58,519 bases of DNA from JASFBA01 sp036172265. Its GTDB lineage: Bacteria > Chloroflexota > Chloroflexia > DTKN01. The DNA is taken from assembly GCA_036172265.1 (NCBI GenBank), contig JASFBA010000013.1, forward strand, positions 1-58,519, read 5' to 3'. Numbering within the stretch: position 1 is the first letter of the stretch; each line of letters begins with the position of its first letter. The position numbers and the translations under genes were made by a program. A model generated the notes under the pieces. The model was given only the letters and a program-made list of their open reading frames with translations. It did no database searches and was not told the DNA's origin. Below, in pieces: positions 35,010 through 43,963 of the stretch.

Positions 35010-36140
35010 ATGAGTGTGAAACGGGACTATTACGAGGTCCTGGGCGTTCCCCGAACGGCCAACGCGGAGGAGATCAAGCGCGCTTTCCGCCGGCTGGCCC
35101 GCCAATACCATCCCGATGTGAATAAATCGCCCGAGGCCGAGGCCATCTTCAAGGAGATCAACGAGGCCTATGAGGTCCTTTCCGACGAGCAGAAACGGGC
35201 GCTCTACGACCGCTTTGGCCATGCCGGAGTGAACGGCTCTGTGGGCAGCACTCCCTATGACCCCTTCGCCGGCTTCGGCTTGGGGGACATCTTCGATACC
35301 TTCGAGACCTTTTTCTCCACAATGACCGGCGCTCCCCCACGCCGGCGTCCCCAGCGCGGTGCCGACCTTCGCTATACCTTGCACCTCTCCTTTGAGGAAG
35401 CCGTCTTCGGCGTGGAGAAGGAGATCGAGGTCCCTCGCCTGGAGACCTGCCCGGTCTGCCGGGGCACGGGGACCGAACCGGGAACACAGCCGATACGTTG
35501 TCCACGTTGCGGCGGCAGCGGCGAGGTACGCCAGCGAGGCCCCTTCTTCAATATGATCGTGATGACGACCTGTGAGCGGTGCCAGGGGGAAGGGGTCATC
35601 ACCGCCATCCCCTGCCACGAATGCCAGGGACAGGGGCGTATCCGGGCCGTCCGCCGCCTTTCGGTCAAGATTCCGGCCGGCGTGGACGAAAATTCCCAGG
35701 TTCGGCTGAGCGGCGAGGGGGAGGCCGGGTTAAGGGGCGGTCCCCGAGGCGACCTCTACATCTCCCTGCGTATCAAGCCTCACCCCCATTTCCGGCGGCA
35801 GGGCAACGACATCGTCTACGAACTTCCGATCAACATTGCCCAAGCAGCGCTGGGAGCGGAGGTGGTAGTCCCTACGGTGGATGGGACGGAAGAGGTGGTG
35901 CACATCCAGCCGGGGACGCAGCATGGACGGACCTATGTCCTTCGGGGAAAGGGGGTGCCGCATCTGCGAGGCGGTGGGCGCGGCGACCAGATCGTGGTGG
36001 TGCGCATCGTGGTCCCCACGAAGTTGACCGAACGACAGCGCGAACTCCTGACCGAACTGGCTCGTACCCTGGGCAGCGAGGTGGGGAATGGGAAAAAGGG
36101 CGTTTTCGAGCGTATGCGCGACGCCCTGGGGGGAATGTGA
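35010..36140 (+). CDS. dnaJ: Chaperone DnaJ
   Basis: A 376-residue type I J-protein. The J domain (5-68) contains the HPD triad. A short Gly/Phe region is followed by four zinc-binding repeats (CPVCRGTG, CPRCGGSG, CERCQGEG, CHECQGQG, about 145-215) and the two C-terminal substrate domains. It activates DnaK ATPase and holds unfolded clients. It is monocistronic here: dnaK and grpE are not adjacent. The start has GGAGGTG upstream. Confidence 0.96.
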   Translation: MSVKRDYYEVLGVPRTANAEEIKRAFRRLARQYHPDVNKSPEAEAIFKEINEAYEVLSDEQKRALYDRFGHAGVNGSVGSTPYDPFAGFGLGDIFDTFETFFSTMTGAPPRRRPQRGADLRYTLHLSFEEAVFGVEKEIEVPRLETCPVCRGTGTEPGTQPIRCPRCGGSGEVRQRGPFFNMIVMTTCERCQGEGVITAIPCHECQGQGRIRAVRRLSVKIPAGVDENSQVRLSGEGEAGLRGGPRGDLYISLRIKPHPHFRRQGNDIVYELPINIAQAALGAEVVVPTVDGTEEVVHIQPGTQHGRTYVLRGKGVPHLRGGGRGDQIVVVRIVVPTKLTERQRELLTELARTLGSEVGNGKKGVFERMRDALGGM

Positions 36141-36161
36141 TCGCGGTGGAAAGGAACAGCA

Positions 36162-36192
36162 CCTTGGGGCGGCGACGGAGATCGCCCCAAGG
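36162..36192 (+). terminator. Stem-loop after dnaJ
   Basis: CCTTGGGGCG (36162-36171) and CGCCCCAAGG (36183-36192) are perfect 10-bp arms with an 11-nt loop, 22 nt after the dnaJ stop. No U tract follows. Confidence 0.55.
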
Positions 36193-36268
36193 GTTATAAA
36201 GCCCGCTTGCGCGAGTCGCCGTCGGCGGCAGGCCGGCCTGGGTTACGGGGTTTCAACCGCCGGTATAA

Positions 36269-36305
36269 CGTCAACACCCAGGTGAAAGACTACCGGGCGT
36301 TGACG
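36269..36305. promoter_or_regulatory. Inverted repeat upstream of the cyclase-STAND gene
   Basis: CGTCAACACCC (36269-36279) and GGGCGTTGACG (36295-36305) match at 10 of 11 positions with a 15-nt centre. It lies 43 nt before the start codon and could be an operator or an mRNA hairpin. A TATAAC box just upstream has no clear -35. Confidence 0.4.
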
Positions 36306-36347
36306 TGTGTGATGGCGTCTTCCCGGACCCTATGCGGAGACTCTCCG

Positions 36348-39146
36348 ATGCCTGTTTTTCTCTTTACTGACATCGAGAACTCCACCCGTCTCTGGGAAAA
36401 GTATCCAACGCTTATGGAAGCGGTGCTGGCTCGCCATGACGCTATCCTGCGCCGGGAGATCGAGCGACATGGCGGCCGCATCGTCAAACATACCGGCGAC
36501 GGCGTCTTTGCCGTCTTCGAAGGCGGCCGGCCGCTCCATTGCGCCCTGGAGGTGCAGAAGGCGTTGGACCGAGAGGAGTGGGGGGAGGTCGAGGAGGTAC
36601 GCGTCCGCATGGCGCTGCACGCCGGCGAGGCCCTGCGCCGGGGAGAGGACTACTTCGGCTCGACCGTGAACCGCACCGCCCGACTGCTCTCCTCCGGCTG
36701 GGGTGGACAGGTCCTCTTCACCCCCGAAGTGCTGGAGGTGGACATCCTCCCGGAAGGAGCCTCCTTCCGGGACCTGGGCTTCCATTTCTTCAAGGACCTG
36801 GGAGAACCCCAGCAGGTCTACGGGTTGGAACATCCGGAACTGCCGCGGCGGGATTTTCCTCCCCTGCGCTCCCTTTCCACCCATCCGCACAACCTGCCGG
36901 TCCAACCCACCCCCTTCGTCGGCCGGGAAAAGGAAGTGGCCCAGGTCCTTGCCCTGCTCGACAACCCGGCCTGCCGGTTGCTCACGCTGGTGGGGCCGGG
37001 GGGCATCGGCAAGACCCGACTGGCGCTCCAGGCAGCGGCGGAGAAGGTGGAAGATTTCCTCCATGGCGTCTACTTTGTCCCGCTAGCCGCCCTGACGGGG
37101 CCGGAATTCCTTGTCTCGGCCATCGCCGATGCCCTGCGTTTCTCCTTCTACAGCGCCGGGGAACCCCAAGGGCAGTTATTCAACTACCTCCGCGAAAAGA
37201 AGGTGCTCCTGGTGCTGGATAACTTCGAGCACCTGGTGGCCGGCGCCGGCCTGGTGGCAGAACTCCTGCAGGCAGCGCCGGAAGTGAAGGTGATGGTGAC
37301 CTCGCGGGAGGCGCTGCGGCTGCGTGGGGAGTGGATCTTTCCGCTGGAGGGGTTGAAGTGGCCGGTAGAGGAGGAGGTAGAGGTGGAGCACTATGAAGCG
37401 GTGCAACTCTTCATCCAGGGGGCGCAGCGAGCCCGGCCGGATTTTGCCCTTTCGACGAAAGACCGGCCGGCGGTGGTATGCATCTGCCGGCTGGTGGAGG
37501 GGATGCCGCTGGGGATCGAACTGGCTTCCTCCTGGGTACGGGTGCTCTCCTGCGGGGAGATAGCCCAGGAGATCGAGCGGGGGCTGGATTTTCTCTCCTC
37601 GGCTTGGCGGGATTTACCGGATCGCCATCGGAGTCTGCGGGCGGTTTTCGATTCCTCCTGGGTATTCCTTTCGGAGGAGGAGCGGCGGGCGCTGGCTCGG
37701 CTCTCGGTCTTCCGGGGAGGCTTCCGACGGGAGGCGGCGGAGGAGGTGGCCGGGGTCGGCCTGGGGCTTCTTACGGCGCTGGTGGACAAGTCCCTCCTGC
37801 GCCGCAGGGAAGGATGGTACGAGATACTGGAGGTCGTGCGCCAGTATGCGGCGGAGAAACTCCGAGAGTTAGGGGAGGAGGAGGAACGGTGGAAACGGCA
37901 CGGACTTTATTACCTTCGTTTTCTGGGGGAGAAGGAAACGCAACTGAAGGGGGAAAAGGAAAAGGAGGCACTGGAGGAGATCCAGCGAGAACTGGGAAAT
38001 GTGCGAGAGGCCTGGCGATGGGCAGTGGAGCGAGGGGAGTGGGAAGAACTCGGCCGGGCGACGGAGAGTCTGGGTCTCTTCTATGAGATGCGGAGTTTGT
38101 TCTACGAGGGGGAAGAGGCCTTTCGCCGGGCCGAGGAGGGACTCCGAGGGATACCGGAAAGGAGTGAAACTCAGGAGTCTATCTTGGGCTGGATGCTGGC
38201 CCACCACGGCTGGACCTATGAGCGCCTTTCTCGCTATCAGGAAGCCCGGGACTATTTTTCTGAAAGCCTTCTCATCTTTCACCGCCTGGGCGACGTAAAA
38301 GGGACGGCCCTTGCCACAGCCCACCTGGGCCACGTCCTCTACCGACTAGGAGAATACGGGCTGGCCCGACAGTTGTTAGAGGAAAGCCTGACACTCAGCC
38401 GGCAGAGCGGCGACCCCTGCCACATCGCCCGCGCCCTGAATAACTTGGGCATTGTGGCCAGCACCCTGGGTGAACATGAGGAAGCCCGCCGTTTCTATAA
38501 GGAGAGCCTGGACCTTTTCCGCGAGATCGGCAACCGACGAGGAACGGCCAATACCCTCAACAACCTGGGTGTGGTGTCCAGCACTCTGAAAGACTTTGAA
38601 GAAGCCGGACGGCTTTACCGGGAGAGCCTCAAGATTTTCCAGGAAATCGGCGACCGCCGGGGGAGCGCCTTTGCCCTGGCCAACCTGGGTTACATTTCTG
38701 CAGAACTGGGCAAGCACACTGAGGCCGAGCAGCTGAGTCTGGAGGGGCTGGCCATCTTCCGTGAGATCGGCGACCGCTGGGGGATGGCCAACACTCTCAG
38801 TAACCTGGGCAGCATCGCCTGTACCCTGAGGAAACACTCGGCCGCCTGGGAATACTTTCATGAGGCTCTGAAGATAGCAGTAGAACTCCAGGCCATGCCG
38901 CTGGCGCTGGAGGCACTGACGGGGCTCGCTTGGGTGCTCTCCAGAGAAGGGGGACCGCAGAAAGCCCTGGAGATGCTGGCCGCCGTCCTCCGTCACCCGG
39001 CTTCGGATCGGGAAACTCGGGAGCGGGCCGAACTTCTCCTGACCGACCTACAGACCTCTCTCTCCCCCGAAACCGTCGCTACGGCCCTGGAGCGAGGCGC
39101 AGAAAGGGAGATCGAGCAGGTGCTGGAGGAATTCCTGGGCCGATAG
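36348..39146 (+). CDS. Class III adenylate/guanylate cyclase - STAND ATPase - TPR regulator
   Basis: A 932-residue signalling protein. Residues 1-180 are a class III cyclase homology domain (FLFTDIENSTRLWEKYP with the metal Asp; HTGDGVFAVF). Residues about 190-600 are an NB-ARC/AfsR-type STAND ATPase with Walker A GPGGIGKTRLA (about 216), Walker B LLVLDNFEH and a winged-helix part. Residues about 620-890 hold at least six TPR units (for example ALNNLGIVASTLGEHEEAR). Such proteins couple a nucleotide switch to ligand binding by the TPRs. Whether the cyclase is active is not settled here. The ATG at 36348 is preceded by GGAGA at 8 nt. Confidence 0.88.
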   Translation: MPVFLFTDIENSTRLWEKYPTLMEAVLARHDAILRREIERHGGRIVKHTGDGVFAVFEGGRPLHCALEVQKALDREEWGEVEEVRVRMALHAGEALRRGEDYFGSTVNRTARLLSSGWGGQVLFTPEVLEVDILPEGASFRDLGFHFFKDLGEPQQVYGLEHPELPRRDFPPLRSLSTHPHNLPVQPTPFVGREKEVAQVLALLDNPACRLLTLVGPGGIGKTRLALQAAAEKVEDFLHGVYFVPLAALTGPEFLVSAIADALRFSFYSAGEPQGQLFNYLREKKVLLVLDNFEHLVAGAGLVAELLQAAPEVKVMVTSREALRLRGEWIFPLEGLKWPVEEEVEVEHYEAVQLFIQGAQRARPDFALSTKDRPAVVCICRLVEGMPLGIELASSWVRVLSCGEIAQEIERGLDFLSSAWRDLPDRHRSLRAVFDSSWVFLSEEERRALARLSVFRGGFRREAAEEVAGVGLGLLTALVDKSLLRRREGWYEILEVVRQYAAEKLRELGEEEERWKRHGLYYLRFLGEKETQLKGEKEKEALEEIQRELGNVREAWRWAVERGEWEELGRATESLGLFYEMRSLFYEGEEAFRRAEEGLRGIPERSETQESILGWMLAHHGWTYERLSRYQEARDYFSESLLIFHRLGDVKGTALATAHLGHVLYRLGEYGLARQLLEESLTLSRQSGDPCHIARALNNLGIVASTLGEHEEARRFYKESLDLFREIGNRRGTANTLNNLGVVSSTLKDFEEAGRLYRESLKIFQEIGDRRGSAFALANLGYISAELGKHTEAEQLSLEGLAIFREIGDRWGMANTLSNLGSIACTLRKHSAAWEYFHEALKIAVELQAMPLALEALTGLAWVLSREGGPQKALEMLAAVLRHPASDRETRERAELLLTDLQTSLSPETVATALERGAEREIEQVLEEFLGR

Positions 39147-39148
39147 GG

Positions 39149-39172
39149 CAGGGCCGGCCCGGCCGGCCCCCT
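39149..39172. terminator. GC-rich palindrome between convergent genes
   Basis: GGGCCGGCC and GGCCGGCCCC-type arms fold back on each other in the 41-bp gap between the cyclase and DJ-1 genes. It could end transcription in both directions. No U tract is visible. Confidence 0.35.
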
Positions 39173-39187
39173 GACGGTATTCGCGCC

Positions 39188-39775
39188 CTACGGCTCGATC
39201 CGGCTGCCCAGCACCTCCAGGAACTTGCGCATCCACTCGGGATGGGCCGGCCAGGCCGGAGCGGTCACCAGATTCCCGTCCACCACCGCGTTGGAGAAGG
39301 TAGCATTGACCTCAGCCCAGCGCGCTCCGGCACGCACAAGGTCCGGCTTGACCGCCGGGTAGGCCGTGCACAGCCGGCCTTCGAGAACGCCGGCCGCCGC
39401 CAACACCTGTTGCCCGTGACAGATGGAGGCGATGGGTTTCCCGGCCCGGGCAAAGTGCCGCACGATCTCCAGCACCCGCTCGTTCAGCCGGATGTACTCC
39501 GGCGCCCGCCCACCCGGAATGACCAGGGCATCGTACTCCTCCGGCCGGACCTCGTCGAAGGTGGCGTTGAGGGTAAAGTTGTGGCCGCGCTTCTCGCTGT
39601 AGGTCTGGTCGCCCTCGAAATCGTGCACGGCAGTGCGCACCTGCTCTCCTGCCTTCTTGCCAGGACAGACGGCGTGGACCTGATGACCGACCATGAGGAG
39701 CATCTGAAACGGGACCATCACCTCATAGTCTTCCACATAGTCTCCGGCCAGCAGCAGAACCTTCTTGGGTGCCAT
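39188..39775 (-). CDS. DJ-1/PfpI family protein
   Basis: A 195-residue class I glutamine-amidotransferase-like protein. The acidic residue in the early YVEDYE region and the nucleophile elbow ASICHGQQ (Cys about 119, followed by His) are the family's catalytic features. Relatives include PfpI proteases, YhbO-type deglycases and stress proteins; the exact activity cannot be assigned. The ATG at 39775 follows GGAGGAAACCG. It is the last gene of the minus-strand run from 44.1 kb, after a palindromic repeat. Confidence 0.9.
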   Translation of the reverse strand: MAPKKVLLLAGDYVEDYEVMVPFQMLLMVGHQVHAVCPGKKAGEQVRTAVHDFEGDQTYSEKRGHNFTLNATFDEVRPEEYDALVIPGGRAPEYIRLNERVLEIVRHFARAGKPIASICHGQQVLAAAGVLEGRLCTAYPAVKPDLVRAGARWAEVNATFSNAVVDGNLVTAPAWPAHPEWMRKFLEVLGSRIEP

Positions 39776-39812
39776 CGGTTTCCTCCTCTATTCCATCATA
39801 AATCGGCACAGA

Positions 39813-39831
39813 ACAACTCTTGCGGAGTTGT
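39813..39831 (-). repeat. Palindrome ACAACTC-TTGCG-GAGTTGT
   Basis: Perfect 7-bp arms, the second copy of the element at 25606. It lies 10 nt past the stop of the sensor gene, again in an intercistronic gap. Confidence 0.55.
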
Positions 39832-39840
39832 CTACCACTC

Positions 39841-41352
39841 TTACACCGGTTTCGGCCCAGGGACCCGGCCGGCCATGGGCCGGCCCCTTTCTTCGGCCAG
39901 CACCTCCATCGCATATTCCAGCCCGTCCTGAAGCGAGCCCCGGGTGACCAAATCGCCCAGGCTCAGGCCCAGTTCCACGATGGTGCGGGCGACCTCGGCC
40001 CGGATTCCCACCAGGACGCCCTGGCAGCCCAGTAGACGGGCGGCCTGGACGGCCTTCAGGAGGTGGTTCGCCACCATCGTATCCACCACCGGAACACCGG
40101 TGATGTCAATCAACACCACCCGCGCCCGCTGCCGGCGGATGGCCTCCAGGAGGTCCTCCATAATGTGGCGGGCCCGCTCGCTGTCGATCGTCCCGATCAG
40201 GGGCAGGATGAGGACGCCCTCCATCACCGGGACGATGGGAGTGGAGAGTTCCCGTATCGTCTCCGCCAGACGGGCCCGCTCTTCCAGGGCCTGGCGGATA
40301 CGTTCTCGTTCGGTCACATCCCGCAGGACCAGAAGGCAGCCGGTATGCCGACCCCGTCCGTCCAGAATCGGCGTGACGCCGGCCTGGAAGGTCCGCCGCT
40401 CAGGCTCCACCTGCTCCAGGAGCATCTCCTGGGGCTCCAACCCTCCCCGGGCCAGCACCTCGATCAGGGGCGGTTTATCGGCCTCCTGCCTCACCCGACT
40501 CAGGAAGGGCGCCAGGGCTTCGAGGACAGGGCGGCCGCACACCTCACGGCTTGAAATCCCCAGGAGGCGCTCGGCCATCGGGTTCGGTTGCTCCACCTTC
40601 CCATCCTGTCGGCAAATGACCATCCCCTCGCCAGCGGAGCGAAAGACTGCACCCAGCGCCACCTCGGCCGGCAGGAAGAGGCGATGGCGGGCCACGATCA
40701 CCCCAAAGATAACGGAGAAAACAAAGAAGGGAACTATCGGACTAAAGGGGGAAGGCGGAAGAAGGGGCATCGTCGCCCCGACGGCCAAGATCCCGCCCAA
40801 CAGCCAGAGGAGCGGACCCCACTCCTTCCGCGGCATACGGATCCAGGCCAGCACCAGAAGGACGATGGGGAGGACAATGCTCGTAGCATAGAACCAGACG
40901 TAGAGAAACGGGCTCAGCGAACCACGGATGTATTCCCGGGAGGAGATGTAGCCCTGTCCCATCTTCTCCGCCGGCATCGCCAGGAAAACCTTCCAGCCGA
41001 CCAGGAGGTCGGCGACCAAAACCAGAGTCAGGGCTAGAGCAACGGCCAGGAGGAGCGGCTGGCCGTACCAGCGCCTCCAGTGGGAAGGATAGTAGAGGCC
41101 CAGGATCATCCCCGTCGTCCAGGCTCCGTTCCAGGCATAGTTGATTACGGCGATGCTTCCTGCCGCCGCCGCGGCTACGGCCGGGTTCCGGGTCGTTGTC
41201 ATCACCAGGATGGCGTAGGCCGAGACGGACAGGAACAGCATATACAGGGCAAAGGTGCGGTTTAGCCAACTTCGGGGCTGCCGAAAGAGGACGTAAATCC
41301 CCAAGGTCAATAAGACAAACAGCGGGAAAAAGAGGAGATAGACACTGTCCAT
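39841..41352 (-). CDS. Membrane sensor with PAS and RsbR-type STAS domain
   Basis: A 503-residue protein without a kinase domain. Residues 1-215 carry seven or so helices of the N-terminal 7TM type seen before histidine kinases. Residues about 225-355 are a PAS domain (VFRSAGEGMVICRQDGKVEQPNP). Residues about 370-485 are an RsbR-like STAS domain (LIDITGVPVVDTMVANHLLKA) with the threonine that RsbT-type kinases phosphorylate in stressosomes. It is probably an input module of a stressosome or partner-switching pathway; the partners are not in the window. The start has AGGAGG at 9 nt. Confidence 0.85.
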   Translation of the reverse strand: MDSVYLLFFPLFVLLTLGIYVLFRQPRSWLNRTFALYMLFLSVSAYAILVMTTTRNPAVAAAAAGSIAVINYAWNGAWTTGMILGLYYPSHWRRWYGQPLLLAVALALTLVLVADLLVGWKVFLAMPAEKMGQGYISSREYIRGSLSPFLYVWFYATSIVLPIVLLVLAWIRMPRKEWGPLLWLLGGILAVGATMPLLPPSPFSPIVPFFVFSVIFGVIVARHRLFLPAEVALGAVFRSAGEGMVICRQDGKVEQPNPMAERLLGISSREVCGRPVLEALAPFLSRVRQEADKPPLIEVLARGGLEPQEMLLEQVEPERRTFQAGVTPILDGRGRHTGCLLVLRDVTERERIRQALEERARLAETIRELSTPIVPVMEGVLILPLIGTIDSERARHIMEDLLEAIRRQRARVVLIDITGVPVVDTMVANHLLKAVQAARLLGCQGVLVGIRAEVARTIVELGLSLGDLVTRGSLQDGLEYAMEVLAEERGRPMAGRVPGPKPV

Positions 41353-41391
41353 GGCGAGTATCCTCCTGGTCAGGTTTCGGTAAGGTTCGGA

Positions 41392-42171
41392 CTATTCCAT
41401 CCCTGCTTCCCGGCGGATACGCCGGAGGTCCTCGGCGGTGACGACTTCCTTGCCCTCGTCGCGCAGCCGTTTTTCGACGGCCCGCCGGACGTTACCGCGA
41501 AAGAGGGCCGGCACCTGTCTTATGATTTCCTCAGCCTCCGCCTCCCACCGGAGCGGCGGGAGGTGGGCTGTCTTGGCCAGTTCCGGCCGGGCAGGGAGGG
41601 TCTGGGGCTTTTTCGGCGCGCAGAAGAAATAGTTTCCCTCCTCATAGCCGAAGAAGACGGCTAGGCCGGCCTCCTGGAGACGTTTCTCCTTCTTCATCCG
41701 CAGGAGACACTCCTCCATCGCCGCATAGACGATCGTGCCGATCAGGTTGCCCTGGGCCGGCGTGGGATAGATGATCTGGTCCAGGACACACTCCAGATGA
41801 AAAATGGCTTCCTGGATGCAGGGGACCTGCACCTTCGCCGCCGGGAGGAGGGTGAAGCGGGTCAGGGCCACCTTATCCTGCTCCAGAGGGTAGGCCCGTC
41901 CCACCGCCACTACGTCCCGGAGGTAATTCCGGGGGATATAGTTGAGCACAAACTCGCCGGTGGCCCGGATGTTTTGGGCCGTGCGGGTGTTCTGCCGGGC
42001 CAGGACGACGACCTGGGGCTTGTGCTCCAGGCCGCTCCAGGGAAAGACCAGCGAGTAGGCCCCCACGTTGACCCGGCCCTCCCGGTCGCGAGAGGTGATG
42101 ACGCAGACCGGCATGGGGTAAGGGAGAACGTCGTCGTACCAGTTGGTACACAGTTCGACTCTGTGCCGCAT
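41392..42171 (-). CDS. Flavin reductase-like FMN-binding protein with a PCP_red C-terminal domain
   Basis: A 259-residue fusion. Residues 1-190 are a flavin-reductase-like split barrel (FVLNYIPRNYLRDVV; YPMPVCVITSRDREGRVNVGAYS). Residues about 205-259 (LRWEAEAEEIIRQVPALFRGNVRRAVEKRL) match the small helical PCP_red domain first seen at the C-terminus of dark protochlorophyllide reductase BchB/ChlB. No chlorophyll genes are nearby, so the tail may serve electron transfer or partner binding. It lies 15 nt after the mutase gene and 39 nt before the sensor gene. Confidence 0.82.
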   Translation of the reverse strand: MRHRVELCTNWYDDVLPYPMPVCVITSRDREGRVNVGAYSLVFPWSGLEHKPQVVVLARQNTRTAQNIRATGEFVLNYIPRNYLRDVVAVGRAYPLEQDKVALTRFTLLPAAKVQVPCIQEAIFHLECVLDQIIYPTPAQGNLIGTIVYAAMEECLLRMKKEKRLQEAGLAVFFGYEEGNYFFCAPKKPQTLPARPELAKTAHLPPLRWEAEAEEIIRQVPALFRGNVRRAVEKRLRDEGKEVVTAEDLRRIRREAGME

Positions 42172-42186
42172 CGCCCGCTCCTTCGG

Positions 42187-43764
42187 CTATAGGATGGTCG
42201 GGGCCCGGTATTCCCCGAAAACCTTTCGCAATACGCCGCAGACCTCGCCCAGCGTGGCATAGCAGCGCAAGGCCTCCTTCATCGGATAGAGGAGGTTATC
42301 CGGCCCACAGGCCGCCCTCTCCAATTCGGCCAGGGCCTTGTGTACGACGGCGTTATCCCTTTCGGCACGCAACTTCCTCAGCCGTTCGATCTGCTCCTGT
42401 TGCACCGCCTCGTCCACACGCAAAAGTTCGATGGACAATTTCTCTTCCATCTGGAAGCGGTTGACCCCCACCACCGTCTTCTCGCCGCTCTCAACAGCCT
42501 TCTGGTAAGCGTAGGCGCTCTCGGCAATGGCCTTCTGGATATAGCCCTGCTCGATGGCAGATACGGCCCCGCCCAGGCGGTCCACCTCGGCGATGAGGGC
42601 CTCGGCCCGCGTTTCGATCTCGTCGGTGAGGGCCTCGATAAAGTAGGAGCCGCCCAGGGGGTCGGGAGTATCGGCGATGCCCGATTCATAGGCCACGATC
42701 TGCTGGGTGCGCAGGGCCACGGTGGCAGCCTGCTGGCTGGGAAGAGCCCAAGCCTCGTCAAAGGAGTTGGTATGGAGCGACTGGGTTCCGCCGAGGGTTG
42801 CAGCCAGGGTCTGAAGCGTTACCCGGACGATATTATTGAGCGGTTGCTGAGCGGTGAGGGTGCAGCCGGCCGTCTGGGTATGGAAACGCAGCATCATCGA
42901 ACGCGGATCGCGAGCGCCGAAGCGTTCCTTCATTATACGCGCCCAGAGGCGGCGGGCAGCGCGGAACTTGGCAATTTCCTCAAAGAGGTTGTTGTGGGCG
43001 TTGAAGAAGAAGGAAAGGCGCGGGGCGAATTCGTCTATTTCCAGGCCGGCCTGGAGAGCCGCCTCGACGTAGGCGATGCCGTTGGCCAGAGTAAAGGCCA
43101 CCTCCTGCACGGCCGTAGCCCCGGCCTCGCGGATGTGGTAGCCGGAGATGGAGATGGTGTTCCACTTGGGGATGTGCGCCTTGCAGTAGCGGAAGATATC
43201 CACGACCAAACGCATCGAGGGCTGGGGCGGGAAGATGTAGGTTCCCCGGGCCACATACTCCTTGAGGATGTCGTTCTGAATCGTCCCCTGGAGGGCAGAG
43301 GCCGGCACGTTTTGTTTTTCGGCCACCAGCTCATACAGGAGGAGGAGCACCGCCGCCGGGGCGTTGATCGTCATCGAGGTGCTGACCCGATCCAGCGGGA
43401 TGCCCTCGAAGAGGATTTCCATATCCTGGAGGCTGTCTATGGCCACCCCGGTGCGGCCGACTTCGCCCAGGGCGCGGGGGTCGTCACTATCCAGCCCCAA
43501 CTGGGTGGGTAGGTCGAAGGCGACGGAGAGGCCGGTCTGCCCCTGCTCCAGGAGATAGCGGAAGCGGGCGTTGGTCTCGCGGGCTGTGCCGTAGCCGGCA
43601 TACTGCCGCATCGTCCAGACTTTTCCCCGGTACATCGTGGGGTAGATGCCCCGGGTGAAGGGGTACTGTCCGGGGTCGGGGGGATCGGCCCGAACATCGT
43701 CACGCCGGTAAACCGGCCGAACCTCGATGCCGGAGTCAGTACGGATGGAACGTTCCTCAGCCAC
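42187..43764 (-). CDS. Methylmalonyl-CoA mutase, large (catalytic) subunit without B12 domain
   Basis: A 525-residue acyl-CoA mutase alpha chain. It has the substrate-channel motif TRGIYPTMYRGKVWTMRQYAGYGTA, the conserved HTQTAGCTLTAQQPLNNIVRV and the end block LLYPMKEALRCYATLGEVC. There is no C-terminal cobalamin domain, so a separate B12 subunit must exist; it is not in the window. It converts methylmalonyl-CoA to succinyl-CoA or acts on a related acyl-CoA. The start is GTG at 43764 with GGGGGAGG upstream and overlaps the previous small gene by 8 bp. Confidence 0.94.
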   Translation of the reverse strand: MAEERSIRTDSGIEVRPVYRRDDVRADPPDPGQYPFTRGIYPTMYRGKVWTMRQYAGYGTARETNARFRYLLEQGQTGLSVAFDLPTQLGLDSDDPRALGEVGRTGVAIDSLQDMEILFEGIPLDRVSTSMTINAPAAVLLLLYELVAEKQNVPASALQGTIQNDILKEYVARGTYIFPPQPSMRLVVDIFRYCKAHIPKWNTISISGYHIREAGATAVQEVAFTLANGIAYVEAALQAGLEIDEFAPRLSFFFNAHNNLFEEIAKFRAARRLWARIMKERFGARDPRSMMLRFHTQTAGCTLTAQQPLNNIVRVTLQTLAATLGGTQSLHTNSFDEAWALPSQQAATVALRTQQIVAYESGIADTPDPLGGSYFIEALTDEIETRAEALIAEVDRLGGAVSAIEQGYIQKAIAESAYAYQKAVESGEKTVVGVNRFQMEEKLSIELLRVDEAVQQEQIERLRKLRAERDNAVVHKALAELERAACGPDNLLYPMKEALRCYATLGEVCGVLRKVFGEYRAPTIL

Positions 43765-43963
43765 TTGAACCTCCCCCTCGGACGGAGGACCACCACTCCA
43801 TCAGGTCAGGCAACCCGACCTCCTGGGCCAGAAGGTCGATCTGTCTTTCCAGATAGGCCGTGTCCAGCGATTTCCCGAAGCGTCGGAGAATGTGACGAAC
43901 AGTGATGACGTGTTCAGGAAGTTCATCCAGGATTTCCCGAAGTTGGAGGAGTATATCCCGCAT
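43757..43963 (-). CDS. Small protein of unknown function (68 aa)
   Basis: Begins MRDILLQLREILDELPEH and ends in a Gly/Ser-rich tail. It looks helical with no known motif. GAGGAG lies 8 nt before the ATG, and its end overlaps the mutase start by 8 bp, supporting translation. Its 5' half shares bases with an alternative frame of the preceding small gene. Confidence 0.5.
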   Translation of the reverse strand: MRDILLQLREILDELPEHVITVRHILRRFGKSLDTAYLERQIDLLAQEVGLPDLMEWWSSVRGGGSSG

